Source: Nostoc mirabile CHAB5784
GTDB taxonomy: Bacteria; Cyanobacteriota; Cyanobacteriia; Cyanobacteriales; Nostocaceae
DNA: 64,000 nt
Direction of reading: 5' to 3'
Assembly: GCF_020829645.1 (NCBI RefSeq)
Contig: NZ_JAIVFS010000041.1
Coordinates: forward strand, 1-64,000
In this document: positions 41,989 to 49,942 of the stretch, piece after piece
Layout: each line of letters opens with the position of its first letter
Position numbering within the stretch: the first letter of the stretch is position 1
Program-made: the position numbers and the translations under genes
Notes under the pieces: generated by a model
The model's database searches: none
The model's input: only the letters and a program-made list of their open reading frames with translations
What the model was told of the DNA's origin: nothing

Positions 41989-42244
41989 AATATTACATCA
42001 AAACTTGATTTTAATATTATTACATAAAAGTTTTATTTAGTCTCTAAGTAAATATATTTTTATGTAGCTCCTAATTGAATTATTTTAGTATTGATGATTA
42101 GTCATTCAGTTGAAGATAAGCTAATTCATGTTTTTAAGAACATTTGATTTATTTTATTTATCATTCCATCAATTTTTACAATTATCTATGTCATTTTGGA
42201 ATCTCCCTTAGTTTTTATTAGTAAATAAGATGCGTTTGCCCTGA

Positions 42245-42433
42245 CGTGCCATTCCTCAATTTCAACAAGCTCCTTTATTAGAAGTAAAAATTTTTTTTAG
42301 TTGGTTAATTGAAGAGATTAGTGACCAAAAAATACCACCCCCACAACACAGAGTAAATCCCAGAGTTGTAAAGAAGTCTCGCTCAAAATTTAAGAGTCGA
42401 AAACGATGTCATCGAGGTAATGAAACTCCCTAA
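42245..42433 (+). pseudogene. IS4-family transposase, extreme C-terminal fragment
   Basis: Reading from CGT 42245: R-A-I-P-Q-F-Q-Q, IFFSWLIEEISDQKIPPPQHRVNPRVVKKSRSKFKSRKRCHRGNE-stop. This matches the last third of the fragment at 40580-41068 (RAIPQFQQ..FSWLISEI..IPPPQSRTNPRVVKKTRSKYKSKKRSHR) at roughly two thirds identity, but in the opposite orientation. It is a second decayed member of the same IS, too short for general gene finding. Confidence 0.8.
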
Positions 42434-42442
42434 CAACCAGGG

Positions 42443-43685
42443 CTATTTCATTCTAAAAAGTTGCTTGAGTGCGTCTAATCCAAAAGAACATAAACGTTGA
42501 GCTTGTGCCATATTTTCAAACATATTACTGCGATATAAATTAAGTGAAAAATTGCGAGCAAGCGCAAAAATTTGAGGAAGAGGGGTAGTGCGAATTCTAG
42601 ATTTATCTTCGCCTTGAGTAACGTCTCGAACATAGTGGACTTTATTCTCAACACCCCAATATCCTCTGATACGTTCAGCAAAGGCTTGCGCCGTTTCACT
42701 TAAAGATGAAATATAATAGCGGGTTTCATTAGTTACCAAAAAGGGGAAAAGGGGAAGGGGAAGGGGTAAAGGAATTAAAGTTAAAACTTTTCCCCACACG
42801 GTATAAAGCCCCTATTTTTAAATATGGAGAATATTAAAAGAAGATTTTTAAGACACGTAGTGCAATAAAAATCAGCGCGGAGCCGGAGCCTCCGAAACTC
42901 CGGTCCATATTTGAAACCCCTATTTTTAAATATGGGGTTCCCTTTCCCCTTCCCCTTCCCCCTTCCCCTTCCCCTTCTTCATTTCAATCACATTGTGTGT
43001 GAAAACCTGACGCTCTGATTTGACTTTAATCAAAGTGGTAAGTCCAGGCCAAGGACGAATACCATCGAGATTTTTACAAATACTGACATGACGCTTTTCG
43101 ATTCGACCATGCCCTTTATTTATCTGCTCATAAGCCAATTCTGGCGTGAAATTTGTTTTGACATCTTTGAATAAATTAAGCTGATTGCCTTTTAAGGCGG
43201 CAATATAATCATTCCCACTATTTATAATTAACTCACAAGTTTTTTTTGAGTATTAATAGCATCAAAAGCAAAGATAACCCCGTTGAGAGCCAGTTTGGAA
43301 ATCAACTCAGGTAAAGCTTTAATTTCATTAGTTTTGGCATCAACTTGAAATGGCTCTAAAATTAAGCCTCGCTCAACAATATAAGAACTAACTAACATAA
43401 TCGCTGGATGCGAATCCGAGTTAGGGTTATCATTTTCAATCTGATATGAACCCTTGAGGACTTTACCATCTAACCCAACAGTTTCTCCAGTATTTGGTTG
43501 TACATTAAAGAATTTGCTCAGACATACGGAATAATCTTCGTAATCTACGTGTAATAAGGCACGACGTACAGTGCTATAAGATGGTAGTCTATTTTTTGGC
43601 GGTTGAAAAAGTTCAATCAACGGCTCACGGTAGCTTGAAATCCAGTCTCCAATTGCTAAAAATCCTTTGTTCCCTGCTGCGATCG
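42443..43685 (-). pseudogene. ISAs1-family transposase, broken by frameshift and a repeat insertion
   Basis: Read right to left: an N-terminal part (AIAAGNKGFLAIGDWISSY, PSYSTVRRALL) whose first residues are cut at about 43685. Next comes the DDE core with GLDGKVLKGS and ..FAFDAINTQKKL (43620-43228). A frameshift near 43230 follows, then CELIINSGNDYIAALKGNQ and KGHGRIEKRHVSICKNLDG in another frame (to about 42985). A foreign block of about 250 bp is inserted at 42735-42985. The C-terminus follows: TNETRYYISSLSETAQAFAERIRGYWGVENKVHYVRDV..RNFSLNLYR. At least two inactivating events are therefore visible. Confidence 0.85.
42735..42985. repeat. Palindromic A/G-tract element inserted in the ISAs1 pseudogene
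   Basis: The block starts with AAAAGGGGAAAAGGGGAAGGGGAAGGGG and ends with CCCTTTCCCCTTCCCCTTCCCCC, complementary arms of about 30-40 bases. Between them are two copies of AAAGCCCCTATTTTTAAATATGG / AAACCCCTATTTTTAAATATGG and a GGAGCCGGAGCCTCCGAAACTCCGG palindrome. It separates two conserved parts of the transposase, so it entered after the IS. GGGGAAGG arms of this kind also occur near 27085-27165 and 43830-43890. Confidence 0.75.
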
Positions 43686-43691
43686 CTGTCG

Positions 43692-43817
43692 ATGGTGAAC
43701 GTGTCTACTGATGGCAAATCCATTTTTGATGAATACTTTTTAGATCAACCTTTAGAACAGCTAACTGGCGATAAATTGCAACGGCTGCTGGAGAGAGCAG
43801 AGTTAGTCACAGCGTAA
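43692..43817 (+). CDS. Small hypothetical protein at the IS/plasmid-module border
   Basis: A 41-residue frame (MVNVSTDGKSIFDEYFLDQPLEQLTGDKLQRLLERAELVTA) with acidic, protein-like composition. It starts a few bases from where the ISAs1 similarity ends, so its 5' end may have been replaced by the insertion. Nothing known matches. It is the first gene of the plasmid-type gene string. Confidence 0.4.
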   Translation: MVNVSTDGKSIFDEYFLDQPLEQLTGDKLQRLLERAELVTA

Positions 43818-43920
43818 GTCTTAGGCTTCGCCTGGGAAAAGGTAAAGGGAAATTTTTTAATTCCCTTCCCCTTTACCCTTTCCCCCTTCCCCTCAATAAT
43901 CCCTTCATTCACCAATCAAT

Positions 43921-44247
43921 ATGCAACCCACAATATCGATTCCCCAACACTGGGGCTATCCTCGCTTTGCTTTACAGCAGCGTACTAAAGACGGCATCAT
44001 TCTGGGGCTTTATTACTACCCAAATGGTACAGAGTTGGCTGAACAATTCGGTGATGGTTGGCGCTATGCGCTGATGCCTAATAAAAACTCTGATGAATTG
44101 TTTCACTTCCAGGAGTCTCAAATTCAACCGCTCTCCCCACAGGAATTATTTTCACAGATACGCGCAGAGATTGAGTTTTATCAAAGTCAAATAGCAATTC
44201 TGCAACAACAGTTATTCGCCATCACTGGAGGTAGCACCAATGGCTAA
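43921..44247 (+). CDS. Hypothetical plasmid-type protein (108 aa)
   Basis: The N-terminal part (MQPTISIPQHWGYPRFALQQRTKDGIILGLYYYPNGTELAEQFGDGWRYALMPNKNSDELFHFQESQIQPL) has many aromatic residues and looks like a small beta domain. The C-terminus is a helix (EIEFYQSQIAILQQQLFAI). I recognise no named family; similar short proteins are frequent on cyanobacterial plasmids. It overlaps the next gene by 8 bp, so the genes are probably coupled. Confidence 0.6.
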   Translation: MQPTISIPQHWGYPRFALQQRTKDGIILGLYYYPNGTELAEQFGDGWRYALMPNKNSDELFHFQESQIQPLSPQELFSQIRAEIEFYQSQIAILQQQLFAITGGSTNG

Positions 44248-44440
44248 TTCTACAGACAACTTTGAACGTAGAGCCAATCATTTGCTGCGTTTACTTCAGC
44301 TTTGCGGCGGTTGTGTTCCATTACATCGGCTGCAATTTCAATTTTCCGATTCAGTCATTCAAACCCTGCTAGATAGAGAACTGGTGCAAGTACAGAACAC
44401 GGGACGCGGCTTTTTGTTGGAGATTGCCGAGGATTTTTAG
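44240..44440 (+). CDS. Hypothetical protein (66 aa), possible winged-helix
   Basis: A 66-residue protein, NFERRANHLLRLLQLCGGCVPLHRLQFQFSDSVIQTLLDRELVQVQNTGRGFLLEIAEDF. Its pattern (helix, helix, short recognition-like segment, beta hairpin RGF-LLEI) would fit a small winged-helix domain, but no family is recognised. Overlaps the preceding gene by 8 bp; the next gene's ATG follows 26 bp after the stop. Confidence 0.55.
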   Translation: MANSTDNFERRANHLLRLLQLCGGCVPLHRLQFQFSDSVIQTLLDRELVQVQNTGRGFLLEIAEDF

Positions 44441-44465
44441 GTTATTAATCCCAGAGGACACAATC

Positions 44466-44855
44466 ATGAAACTTTACGCGAAAACCATTCCACAAACTTT
44501 ACCTGATTGGGCAACTGTCGTTACAAAGAGTGCAGATTTATTTGAGATTGAAATTAACGATGAACACCCTAATTTTCAATCCCTCCTTGAAGAGTTAGCC
44601 ACAGAAATTGAGCCAGGAACATTCGGTGTGAAAGCGGAGGATTTATGTTCAAGGCTTGGCATTGAAATGTCTAACCCACATCTCCACCAATTAATTGAAC
44701 AAGCCCAAACCCTGATATCCGAAATTGCTATACACCCAGACTACAAACAACTACTGAACGAGGGATATCAACCTGATTTAAACATTGCCGATGCTCAAAC
44801 TGCACTGACTTATCTCCAATGGGAGCTAGACCGCAATCGAGAAACTTCTGTTTAG
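44466..44855 (+). CDS. Hypothetical protein (129 aa)
   Basis: I chose ATG 44466 (MKLYAKTIPQTLPDW), because the stretch upstream overlaps the preceding gene and adds no domain. The product is acidic and helical (SADLFEIEINDEHPNFQSLLEELATEIEPGTFGVKAEDLCSRLGIEMSNPHLHQLIEQAQTLISEIAIHPDYKQLLNEGY). No family recognised. It is part of the small-gene string typical of Nostoc plasmids. Its 3' end overlaps the next frame by 37 bp. Confidence 0.6.
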   Translation: MKLYAKTIPQTLPDWATVVTKSADLFEIEINDEHPNFQSLLEELATEIEPGTFGVKAEDLCSRLGIEMSNPHLHQLIEQAQTLISEIAIHPDYKQLLNEGYQPDLNIADAQTALTYLQWELDRNRETSV

Positions 44856-45031
44856 TACCTTATGGACTGTCGGACTCAGCAATCAAACAGTACATTACAG
44901 ACCTCTACAACAGTGGTGAGATGCTGATTGATTTGAATATAGCTCAGGTGGAGTTTGAATCTATCAGCGCTCGGATTGTACAAGAACAAGCTGACACTAA
45001 TTCTATCTCTTTATCAGAGGTGACATTATGA
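44819..45031 (+). CDS. Hypothetical protein (70 aa), start uncertain
   Basis: The frame overlaps the end of the previous gene. The convincing part begins at about LVPYGLSDSAIKQYITDLYNSGEMLIDLNIAQVEFESISARIVQEQAD. It may start at ATG 44819 inside the upstream gene, or it may be the continuation of that gene after a frameshift. No domain recognised. Its stop overlaps the ATG of the helix-turn-helix gene (45028). Confidence 0.45.
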   Translation: MGARPQSRNFCLVPYGLSDSAIKQYITDLYNSGEMLIDLNIAQVEFESISARIVQEQADTNSISLSEVTL

Positions 45032-45426
45032 ATACCAAATGGAGTGATGAAGAACTAGCAATTATCGAAGCTAAGGCTGAAGTCTATACAGTCAAACAAA
45101 TAGCTTCAATCTTCAAAAAAAGAGGATACCAACGCACACCAATTGCAATTTATCTGAAGTTAAATAGCTTAGGTTATTCAGCACGCCCCACGCTTGATAA
45201 TTATAGCTGCCAGGAAATTGCTCAAGTTCTTCAATTGAATTTCTCAACTGTTACAAGATGGGTAAAACGAGGATGGCTTAAAGCTACAAAACGTTCTGCT
45301 AGACATTATCAGATTCGGAAATGGCATCTTAAGCAGTTTCTTGACCATCCACCTCAATCAATTAAAAAACGTATTACCTCTCTTGATCCAGAAGCAATTA
45401 ATTACTTGTTAGGGAGACGAGCATGA
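45028..45426 (+). CDS. Helix-turn-helix DNA-binding protein
   Basis: A 132-residue protein with two DNA-binding-like segments. An N-terminal SANT/Myb-like stretch (KWSDEELAIIEAKAEVYTVKQIASIFKKRGYQRTPIAIYLKLNSLGY) resembles phage and plasmid HNH-associated HTH modules. A MerR/excisionase-like HTH follows (YSCQEIAQVLQLNFSTVTRWVKRGWLKATKRSARHYQIRKWHLKQFL). Such proteins regulate plasmid or phage genes. It overlaps the methyltransferase gene by 4 bp (ATGA-type), so the two are translationally coupled and it may control the methyltransferase. Confidence 0.75.
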   Translation: MNTKWSDEELAIIEAKAEVYTVKQIASIFKKRGYQRTPIAIYLKLNSLGYSARPTLDNYSCQEIAQVLQLNFSTVTRWVKRGWLKATKRSARHYQIRKWHLKQFLDHPPQSIKKRITSLDPEAINYLLGRRA

Positions 45427-46457
45427 TTGACCAAATCACTCCCCTGGAAACTCAAAAAGTTATTGATCTCTGCTCCGGTATTGGTGGCTTCACCCTCGGT
45501 CACTTGATTAGTGGTGGTTTTGAAACTGTAGCTTTTTGCGAGATTAATCAGTACTGCCAACAACTGCTTAATCTCAGATTCCCAAATATTCCAATTATCC
45601 CAGATATCCATGATATTACAACTGAGTCTTTGGCCGGAGTCGGAGTTAGAGAAGTTGACGGTATCATCGCCGGACTCCCTTGCCCTCCCTTTAGCCTCGC
45701 CGGAAAACGTCTTGCATCCCAAGATGAACGCAACCTGTTCGGTGAATTCTTTAGAATCCTTCGCCAAGTTCGACCAAGATGGGCAATTGTGGAAAACGTA
45801 CCCGGATTGCTTACTGCTGAGGGAAGTGGATTTTTCCGTGGTGTACTCTGGGAGTTTGCCCAGATGGGGTTCGATGTGCAGTGGGGAGTGCTTTCGGCGA
45901 ACCAAGTGGGGGCCATTCATAAACGAGAAAGAGTTTGGATTATTGCTACCGACTCCCAAAGCTCAAGACGGCATACATCCTGGAACCAGTACACACAAAG
46001 CGGGACAAACACTGCATCTGTCGGCGGCGGTGATGATGCCTACACAAACCTTGATAGATGCCAACAACAATTACAGAAAACCAACAAAAGGGGGCAGAAA
46101 CCTTGCTTACGAGGTGGGCAGCACTCCAAATCGTTCTCTCAATCCACTTTTTGTCAGCGCCATAATGGGCTTTCCCAACGGTTGGGTAGATATCTCATGC
46201 AACAGTCAGACCTTGACAGATGGCTGTGTGCTGCCACAATCCCCAGCTTCAGTCGGCTCACTAGTAGAGAAGTTGCAGCGCTTACGCAACAAGAGCTTGC
46301 AGAATATCGCCAACTCTGGGCAGAATACCAAGCCATTAGAAGACAACACAAACAGCAGTTGATGGCTCTGGGCAATGCCATTGTCCCCCAATGCGCTGCA
46401 CTAATTTTTGAACGTCTGAAAAGAATTTTATCTCAACAACAGAAAATACATGATTGA
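45423..46457 (+). CDS. DNA (cytosine-5) methyltransferase
   Basis: A 344-residue C5-methyltransferase. Motif I is VIDLCSGIGGFTLG (about residues 14-27). Motif IV is GLPCPPFSLAG with the catalytic Cys at about 86 (PCPPFS where most have PCQPFS). Motif VI is WAIVENVPGLL, motif VIII is KRERVWIIA, and motif X is LMALGNAIVPQCAALIFERL. The region between motifs VIII and X (target recognition) is low-complexity and is shared with another long reading frame (45610-46362). No restriction endonuclease is adjacent, so it is probably an orphan, phage/plasmid-type protective or regulatory enzyme. Confidence 0.93.
   Translation: MIDQITPLETQKVIDLCSGIGGFTLGHLISGGFETVAFCEINQYCQQLLNLRFPNIPIIPDIHDITTESLAGVGVREVDGIIAGLPCPPFSLAGKRLASQDERNLFGEFFRILRQVRPRWAIVENVPGLLTAEGSGFFRGVLWEFAQMGFDVQWGVLSANQVGAIHKRERVWIIATDSQSSRRHTSWNQYTQSGTNTASVGGGDDAYTNLDRCQQQLQKTNKRGQKPCLRGGQHSKSFSQSTFCQRHNGLSQRLGRYLMQQSDLDRWLCAATIPSFSRLTSREVAALTQQELAEYRQLWAEYQAIRRQHKQQLMALGNAIVPQCAALIFERLKRILSQQQKIHD
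45610..46362 (+). CDS. Long overlapping frame inside the methyltransferase gene, resembling a phage methyltransferase-companion protein
   Basis: This 250-codon frame lies wholly within the methyltransferase gene, one base out of register. It has protein-like features rather than shadow-like ones: SGSLPRWGSMCSGECFRRTKWGP, LLLPTPKAQDG, RSLNPLFVSAIMGFPNGWVDI. The combination (LPTP+AxDG, LNPxFVxxxMGFPxGW) is a signature I associate with small proteins next to C5-methyltransferases in phages and mobile elements. The methyltransferase frame in the same stretch looks weakly constrained after motif VIII. It could therefore be a genuine dual-coding gene or a fused pair of ancestral genes. The start is uncertain and expression unproven. 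Confidence 0.5.
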   Translation: MILQLSLWPESELEKLTVSSPDSLALPLASPENVLHPKMNATCSVNSLESFAKFDQDGQLWKTYPDCLLLREVDFSVVYSGSLPRWGSMCSGECFRRTKWGPFINEKEFGLLLPTPKAQDGIHPGTSTHKAGQTLHLSAAVMMPTQTLIDANNNYRKPTKGGRNLAYEVGSTPNRSLNPLFVSAIMGFPNGWVDISCNSQTLTDGCVLPQSPASVGSLVEKLQRLRNKSLQNIANSGQNTKPLEDNTNSS

Positions 46458-46908
46458 GTTAATTACTGCTTTTGAAACGAGTTGGTATCTTTCTCCTCCT
46501 TGGGGGCAAACTATTCCACCTGTTGCAATTAATTTACTGGAAAGAGTATACCTCCGAACCACGAGAACATTCGGCTATTGCTGCGGTATTCAGTGGAAAC
46601 ACGAATGTTGGATTTATTCAATTGATTGCCGTAATGAAATACTTCACGCCACACAAAACCAAATCATCCAGACTGGAGAATTAGAAGCCATCAGTGTGCA
46701 AAAACCTGCTTTCGTTCTAGGTGAAAGAGTGATCCTCTGTTCTCACGACAAGGGGACAAAACAACGGCTGATTCTGGGAATTGCACTGGTGCATAATTCT
46801 TGGTTTTACATTGTTGAATTGATGTCACCAACTTTAACTCCACCTCTAACTATATCTAATCGCTTCTCATTAGTTGGTGAGAAAAGTTTGGTGCGAGTAA
46901 ATGTTTAA
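46450..46908 (+). CDS. DUF1392-family protein
   Basis: A 152-residue protein: ALETSWYL-like AFETSWYLSPPWGQTIPPVAINLLERVYLRTTRTFGYCCGIQWKHECWIYSID, then KPAFVLGERVILCSHDKGTKQRLILGIALVHNSWFYIVELMSPTL. This closely fits DUF1392, a family largely restricted to heterocystous cyanobacteria and common on their plasmids. Function unknown. It overlaps the methyltransferase end by 8 bp. Confidence 0.8.
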   Translation: MIELITAFETSWYLSPPWGQTIPPVAINLLERVYLRTTRTFGYCCGIQWKHECWIYSIDCRNEILHATQNQIIQTGELEAISVQKPAFVLGERVILCSHDKGTKQRLILGIALVHNSWFYIVELMSPTLTPPLTISNRFSLVGEKSLVRVNV

Positions 46909-46929
46909 GCAGTTTTGAAGGAGACGATT

Positions 46930-47727
46930 ATGATATCTAACTTGATAAGTCACCAAAGCAATCATAACAGCAGCCCGTTTAACACAATTCGTCACTTAGA
47001 CGACAACGGCAATGAACACTGGCTAGCTAGAGAGTTGATGGAACTGCTTGGTTATAAAAAGTGGGAGCGTTTTGTAGATACTATCGACCGAGCCAAAATT
47101 GGTTGTCAAAACACTGGCTCCTCAGTACAAAATCACTTTACCGACGCTGGGCTTTATACAAGAAATGTACCCAGTGACTATCGCCTTTCTCGCTATGCCT
47201 GTTATTTGGTAGCAATGAACGGAGATCCACGAAAACCAGAAATTGCAGCAGCCCAAAGTTATTTCGCTATCAAAACCCACCAAGCAGAAACTTTTCAAAA
47301 CTACCAACCCAAAACAACCATTGCTCACGAAGCCGCACAGTTAGCAATGATGTTGGGGGAATTTGCTGGATTAGAAAAATCTCTCACCGCCCAGTTAGCA
47401 GTTAATGCTGCCACTAAAGTTAACCCCGCACTTAAGCCAGCAGCAGATGAACTAAAGACTGCGATCGCTTCCACTAATACCGCAGAAGATGCATTTCTCA
47501 ACCCAACACAAATCGGTGAGGTAGTAGGAATGTCTGCACGGGCTGTTAACCACTGCTTACTAAATTCGGGACTGCAATACAGAACAAATGACAAGAAAAT
47601 TCCCTATCGTCCTACTGAATCAGGCAAGCAATGGGGGCGGATGGTTCCCGCAGTCGCCAAATCTTCAAACCAAACTGTTTTTCAATTGCGGTGGTTGCCC
47701 GACATTGTTAAGGTCATATCCCATTGA
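46930..47727 (+). CDS. BRO-N / DinD-like protein
   Basis: A 265-residue protein starting at ATG 46930, eight bases after a GAAGGAG ribosome-binding site. The N-terminal domain (LDDNGNEHWLARELMELLGYKKWERFVDTIDRAKIGCQNTG, VQNHFTDAG, DYRLSRYACYLVAMNGDPRKPEIAAAQSYFAIKTHQAE) matches the BRO-N/DinD pattern of DNA-damage-inducible protein D and phage antirepressors. The C-terminal part (PTQIGEVVGMSARAVNHCLLNSGLQYRTNDKKIPYRPTESGKQWGRMV) is the KilA-C/ANT-like DNA-binding segment. Probably a regulator acting in plasmid or phage-type control; targets unknown. Confidence 0.85.
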   Translation: MISNLISHQSNHNSSPFNTIRHLDDNGNEHWLARELMELLGYKKWERFVDTIDRAKIGCQNTGSSVQNHFTDAGLYTRNVPSDYRLSRYACYLVAMNGDPRKPEIAAAQSYFAIKTHQAETFQNYQPKTTIAHEAAQLAMMLGEFAGLEKSLTAQLAVNAATKVNPALKPAADELKTAIASTNTAEDAFLNPTQIGEVVGMSARAVNHCLLNSGLQYRTNDKKIPYRPTESGKQWGRMVPAVAKSSNQTVFQLRWLPDIVKVISH

Positions 47728-47766
47728 TTTTTTGCACAGACGAATGTAGTTTATCAACCTTTCATT

Positions 47767-48040
47767 ATGAACACTTTACGAAAAACCTTGGCAGAAAAAT
47801 ATGGACTTGAAGCTTCTATCATGCACGATGATTATTTTTTTGTTCAGCTACCAGAAAACGAAGATCATTCACTCAAGTTTAAGAAGAGCAATTTACCAGA
47901 ATGTATTCGGGTTGAAAAGAGCAGAATGTTTTGCTGGTAGCGTTATTGCGGCTTGGGAAATCCCGTTATTTTTACTCCCCCAAGTTTTACAGCAAGCCCA
48001 TGATTTTGTTATTGAGTATTGGGAGCAGGTATCTCAATAA
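47767..48040 (+). pseudogene. Small plasmid-type gene with a frameshift
   Basis: ATG 47767 opens a 57-codon frame (MNTLRKTLAEKYGLEASIMHD.. NLPECIRVEKSRMFCW) ending at TAG 47938. The next frame, from about 47910, continues as LKRAECFAGSVIAAWEIPLFLLPQVLQQAHDFVIEYWEQV to 48040 with coherent protein character. A single indel near 47915 would join them into about 90 residues. The reading is mine; it could also be two overlapping short genes. Confidence 0.55.
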
Positions 48041-48116
48041 ACGTGAAGTATTCTCCACTAACCAAAACTAACAGTAATTCCTTGAGTTACACATTTTTTA
48101 CTTGTAGAAAATTACC

Positions 48117-48716
48117 ATGCAACAACTCAATTTATTCGCTGAATCAACCCCAGTTTTACCAGTCAGTTACTATCCCGATTTCCTAAGTCTTGAACAAGCC
48201 AATCAACTCTACCAGCACTGCTTGAACTTGAAGTGGCAGCAGAATCAGATAAGAATCGCGGGTAAAACAATGCCCGTTCCTCGCCTTGAATGTATTTACG
48301 GGGACTACGGATGTGATTACCTCTACTCCAACAGCGTATTTTTGAAACCGCTGACTTGGACAGACAATCTGGCTAAATTGCGGGACAGAATCACTGCGCT
48401 AACTGGCTACAAGTTCCGCATCGTTATCGGCAATCAGTACCGCAGTGGACAGGACAGCATCGGTTGGCACGCAGACAAAGAGCCATCGATGGGATTTAAC
48501 CCTGCGATCGCTTCCATAAGCCTGGGGTCATGTCGCAAGTTTCAAATTAAACCCATCGGTGGCAGACCAACGGATTTCTGGCTGGAACACGGGAGTTTAC
48601 TTGTGATGCACCCAGGTTGTCAATCGACACATCTGCATCAAGTTCCCAAGACCAACAAAGTGGTTAGTACGCGAATTAATCTCACATTTCGACCGCACAC
48701 CGGAGGCGGTAGATAA
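48117..48716 (+). CDS. AlkB-like 2-oxoglutarate/Fe(II) dioxygenase
   Basis: A 199-residue AlkB-family protein (ALKBH2/3-like, short form). It has PVPRLECIYGDYGCDYLYS; the metal motif IGWHADKEPSMG (HxD at about 117-119); SISLGSCRKFQIK; HGSLLVMHPGCQSTHLHQVPK, providing the distal His; and STRINLTFR with the 2-oxoglutarate-binding Arg. Such enzymes remove alkyl groups from DNA or RNA bases. It stands alone after the frameshifted gene, with a typical start. On mobile DNA these genes may protect against damage or base modification. Confidence 0.93.
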   Translation: MQQLNLFAESTPVLPVSYYPDFLSLEQANQLYQHCLNLKWQQNQIRIAGKTMPVPRLECIYGDYGCDYLYSNSVFLKPLTWTDNLAKLRDRITALTGYKFRIVIGNQYRSGQDSIGWHADKEPSMGFNPAIASISLGSCRKFQIKPIGGRPTDFWLEHGSLLVMHPGCQSTHLHQVPKTNKVVSTRINLTFRPHTGGGR

Positions 48717-48782
48717 CGCCTTCGCCTTGTTCGCCTTTATAGCAATTCGATTCATTTTCAGTAATTAAAAAGGAGTCAAATC

Positions 48783-49256
48783 ATGGTCAAAGCAAAACGT
48801 CATCGTCTATTAGAACCGAATTCTAGCAACTCCAGTCTCAGACCTCAAACCGAGATGGAAAAACTCTCTTATTGGATTAGAAATTTTGTCTTTTCATTTG
48901 AGTCGGGCAAGTTACGAAGTGTTTTAGAAGCAGCAAGATTCTTGCGACGAAACAGTGGGGCATGGCAAGTTAATCCCTTCAAAATCATTTCTGGCTTGGC
49001 CGTTGTAATTAATTGTGATAGTTGGAAGGATTACAAGCTTCTTGCTACAAAAAACAAGCAACTCGCTTATAGAATCCGAAAACTAGACCCGGAAGTAGAC
49101 CTACTAATGCTGTTATCGCCTGATGAAACCATAGTGTCAGTCACAGTTATAGCAACTCTTTCCAAGGTTGTAATTAAAGACTTTCTCCGGCACTCACCCA
49201 GAAATAAACAACATACAACTCAAAACATACAAAAAGAACCAATAACTAAGGGCTAA
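48783..49256 (+). CDS. Hypothetical protein (157 aa)
   Basis: A basic N-terminal tail (MVKAKRHRLLEPNSSNSS) leads to a helical middle (LSYWIRNFVFSFESGKLRSVLEAARFLRRNSGAWQVNPFKIISGLAVVIN) and a mixed end. I recognise no domain. An AAGGAG ribosome-binding site lies before the ATG. It lies in the plasmid-type string between the dioxygenase and the truncated replication gene. Confidence 0.6.
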   Translation: MVKAKRHRLLEPNSSNSSLRPQTEMEKLSYWIRNFVFSFESGKLRSVLEAARFLRRNSGAWQVNPFKIISGLAVVINCDSWKDYKLLATKNKQLAYRIRKLDPEVDLLMLLSPDETIVSVTVIATLSKVVIKDFLRHSPRNKQHTTQNIQKEPITKG

Positions 49257-49489
49257 CACTACCAAAAAACTCTGTTTTCAGTTTCAACCGAACTTGACAA
49301 AATGGTTTATTATATTTACTTCCTTAGTTCAGATGTACTAGTAAATCAGATTTAGAGCTAATCACTACAGCTTTGTTGATTCCTGAACTGAAAACCACGC
49401 TTCTTTAACCCGTGTCTGCGTAACCAACATTGATTAGCGGTATGACCATATACCGCTAACTTATCCATGCGTCTATACATCGAGGGGAT

Positions 49490-49813
49490 ATGAATATAAT
49501 TGATGCACATCAAAATCCGAATCATCAGCTAGCTCCTAACCACTGGCATGAATGGGTTGTTAATTCCGCCGTTGACCCCAAACTCACTGCTCTGAATGTC
49601 CGCTCTTTAAGTGGGGATGAAATCTACGAATACCTTTTATACGCCCTGCCCCAAACTGCCAGACGAAACGATGGGCGGCTAAGAGAAGGAGACTTGAGAC
49701 GATACGCTCACATTAATAGTGCATGGTGGGCAAGTGGACTTGACATCTGCTTCACAACGTCAGCAAATGTTCTAAGGCTAAATTCTTGTTCTAAAGATAA
49801 TTCAATGGGTTGA
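49490..49813 (+). pseudogene. Truncated 5' end of a DUF3854-like plasmid replication/primase protein
   Basis: The first roughly 85 residues (NHWHEWVVNSAVDPKLTALNVRSLSGDEIYEYLLYALPQTARRNDGRLREGDLRRYAHINSAWWASGLD) match the beginning of the large DUF3854 proteins, the likely replication proteins of many cyanobacterial plasmids (HW.EW...SAVDP...LN.RSL.G...YEYLLY......RRNDGRL). Intact homologues run past 1000 residues; here the similarity stops after SGLD and the frame ends soon after. The 3' part is absent from the next kilobase apart from possible scraps at 49943-50260. The family match is from memory of the motif. Confidence 0.65.
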
Positions 49814-49942
49814 TTCATCGCTTTTATTACCTACTCTTTTATTTGAGTTTGCTAAGTTAAGCAAATATTGCTTTATATAAATAAATGTTACGATAGCTTT
49901 ACAAAAATCAAAGGGTGTAAACCGTACCGGCGTAAGTTATAA

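Noticed and set aside
45402..45959. Minus-strand 185-codon frame opposite the methyltransferase
   Set aside because: Composition looks like an antisense shadow; no domain, whereas both plus-strand frames show motifs.
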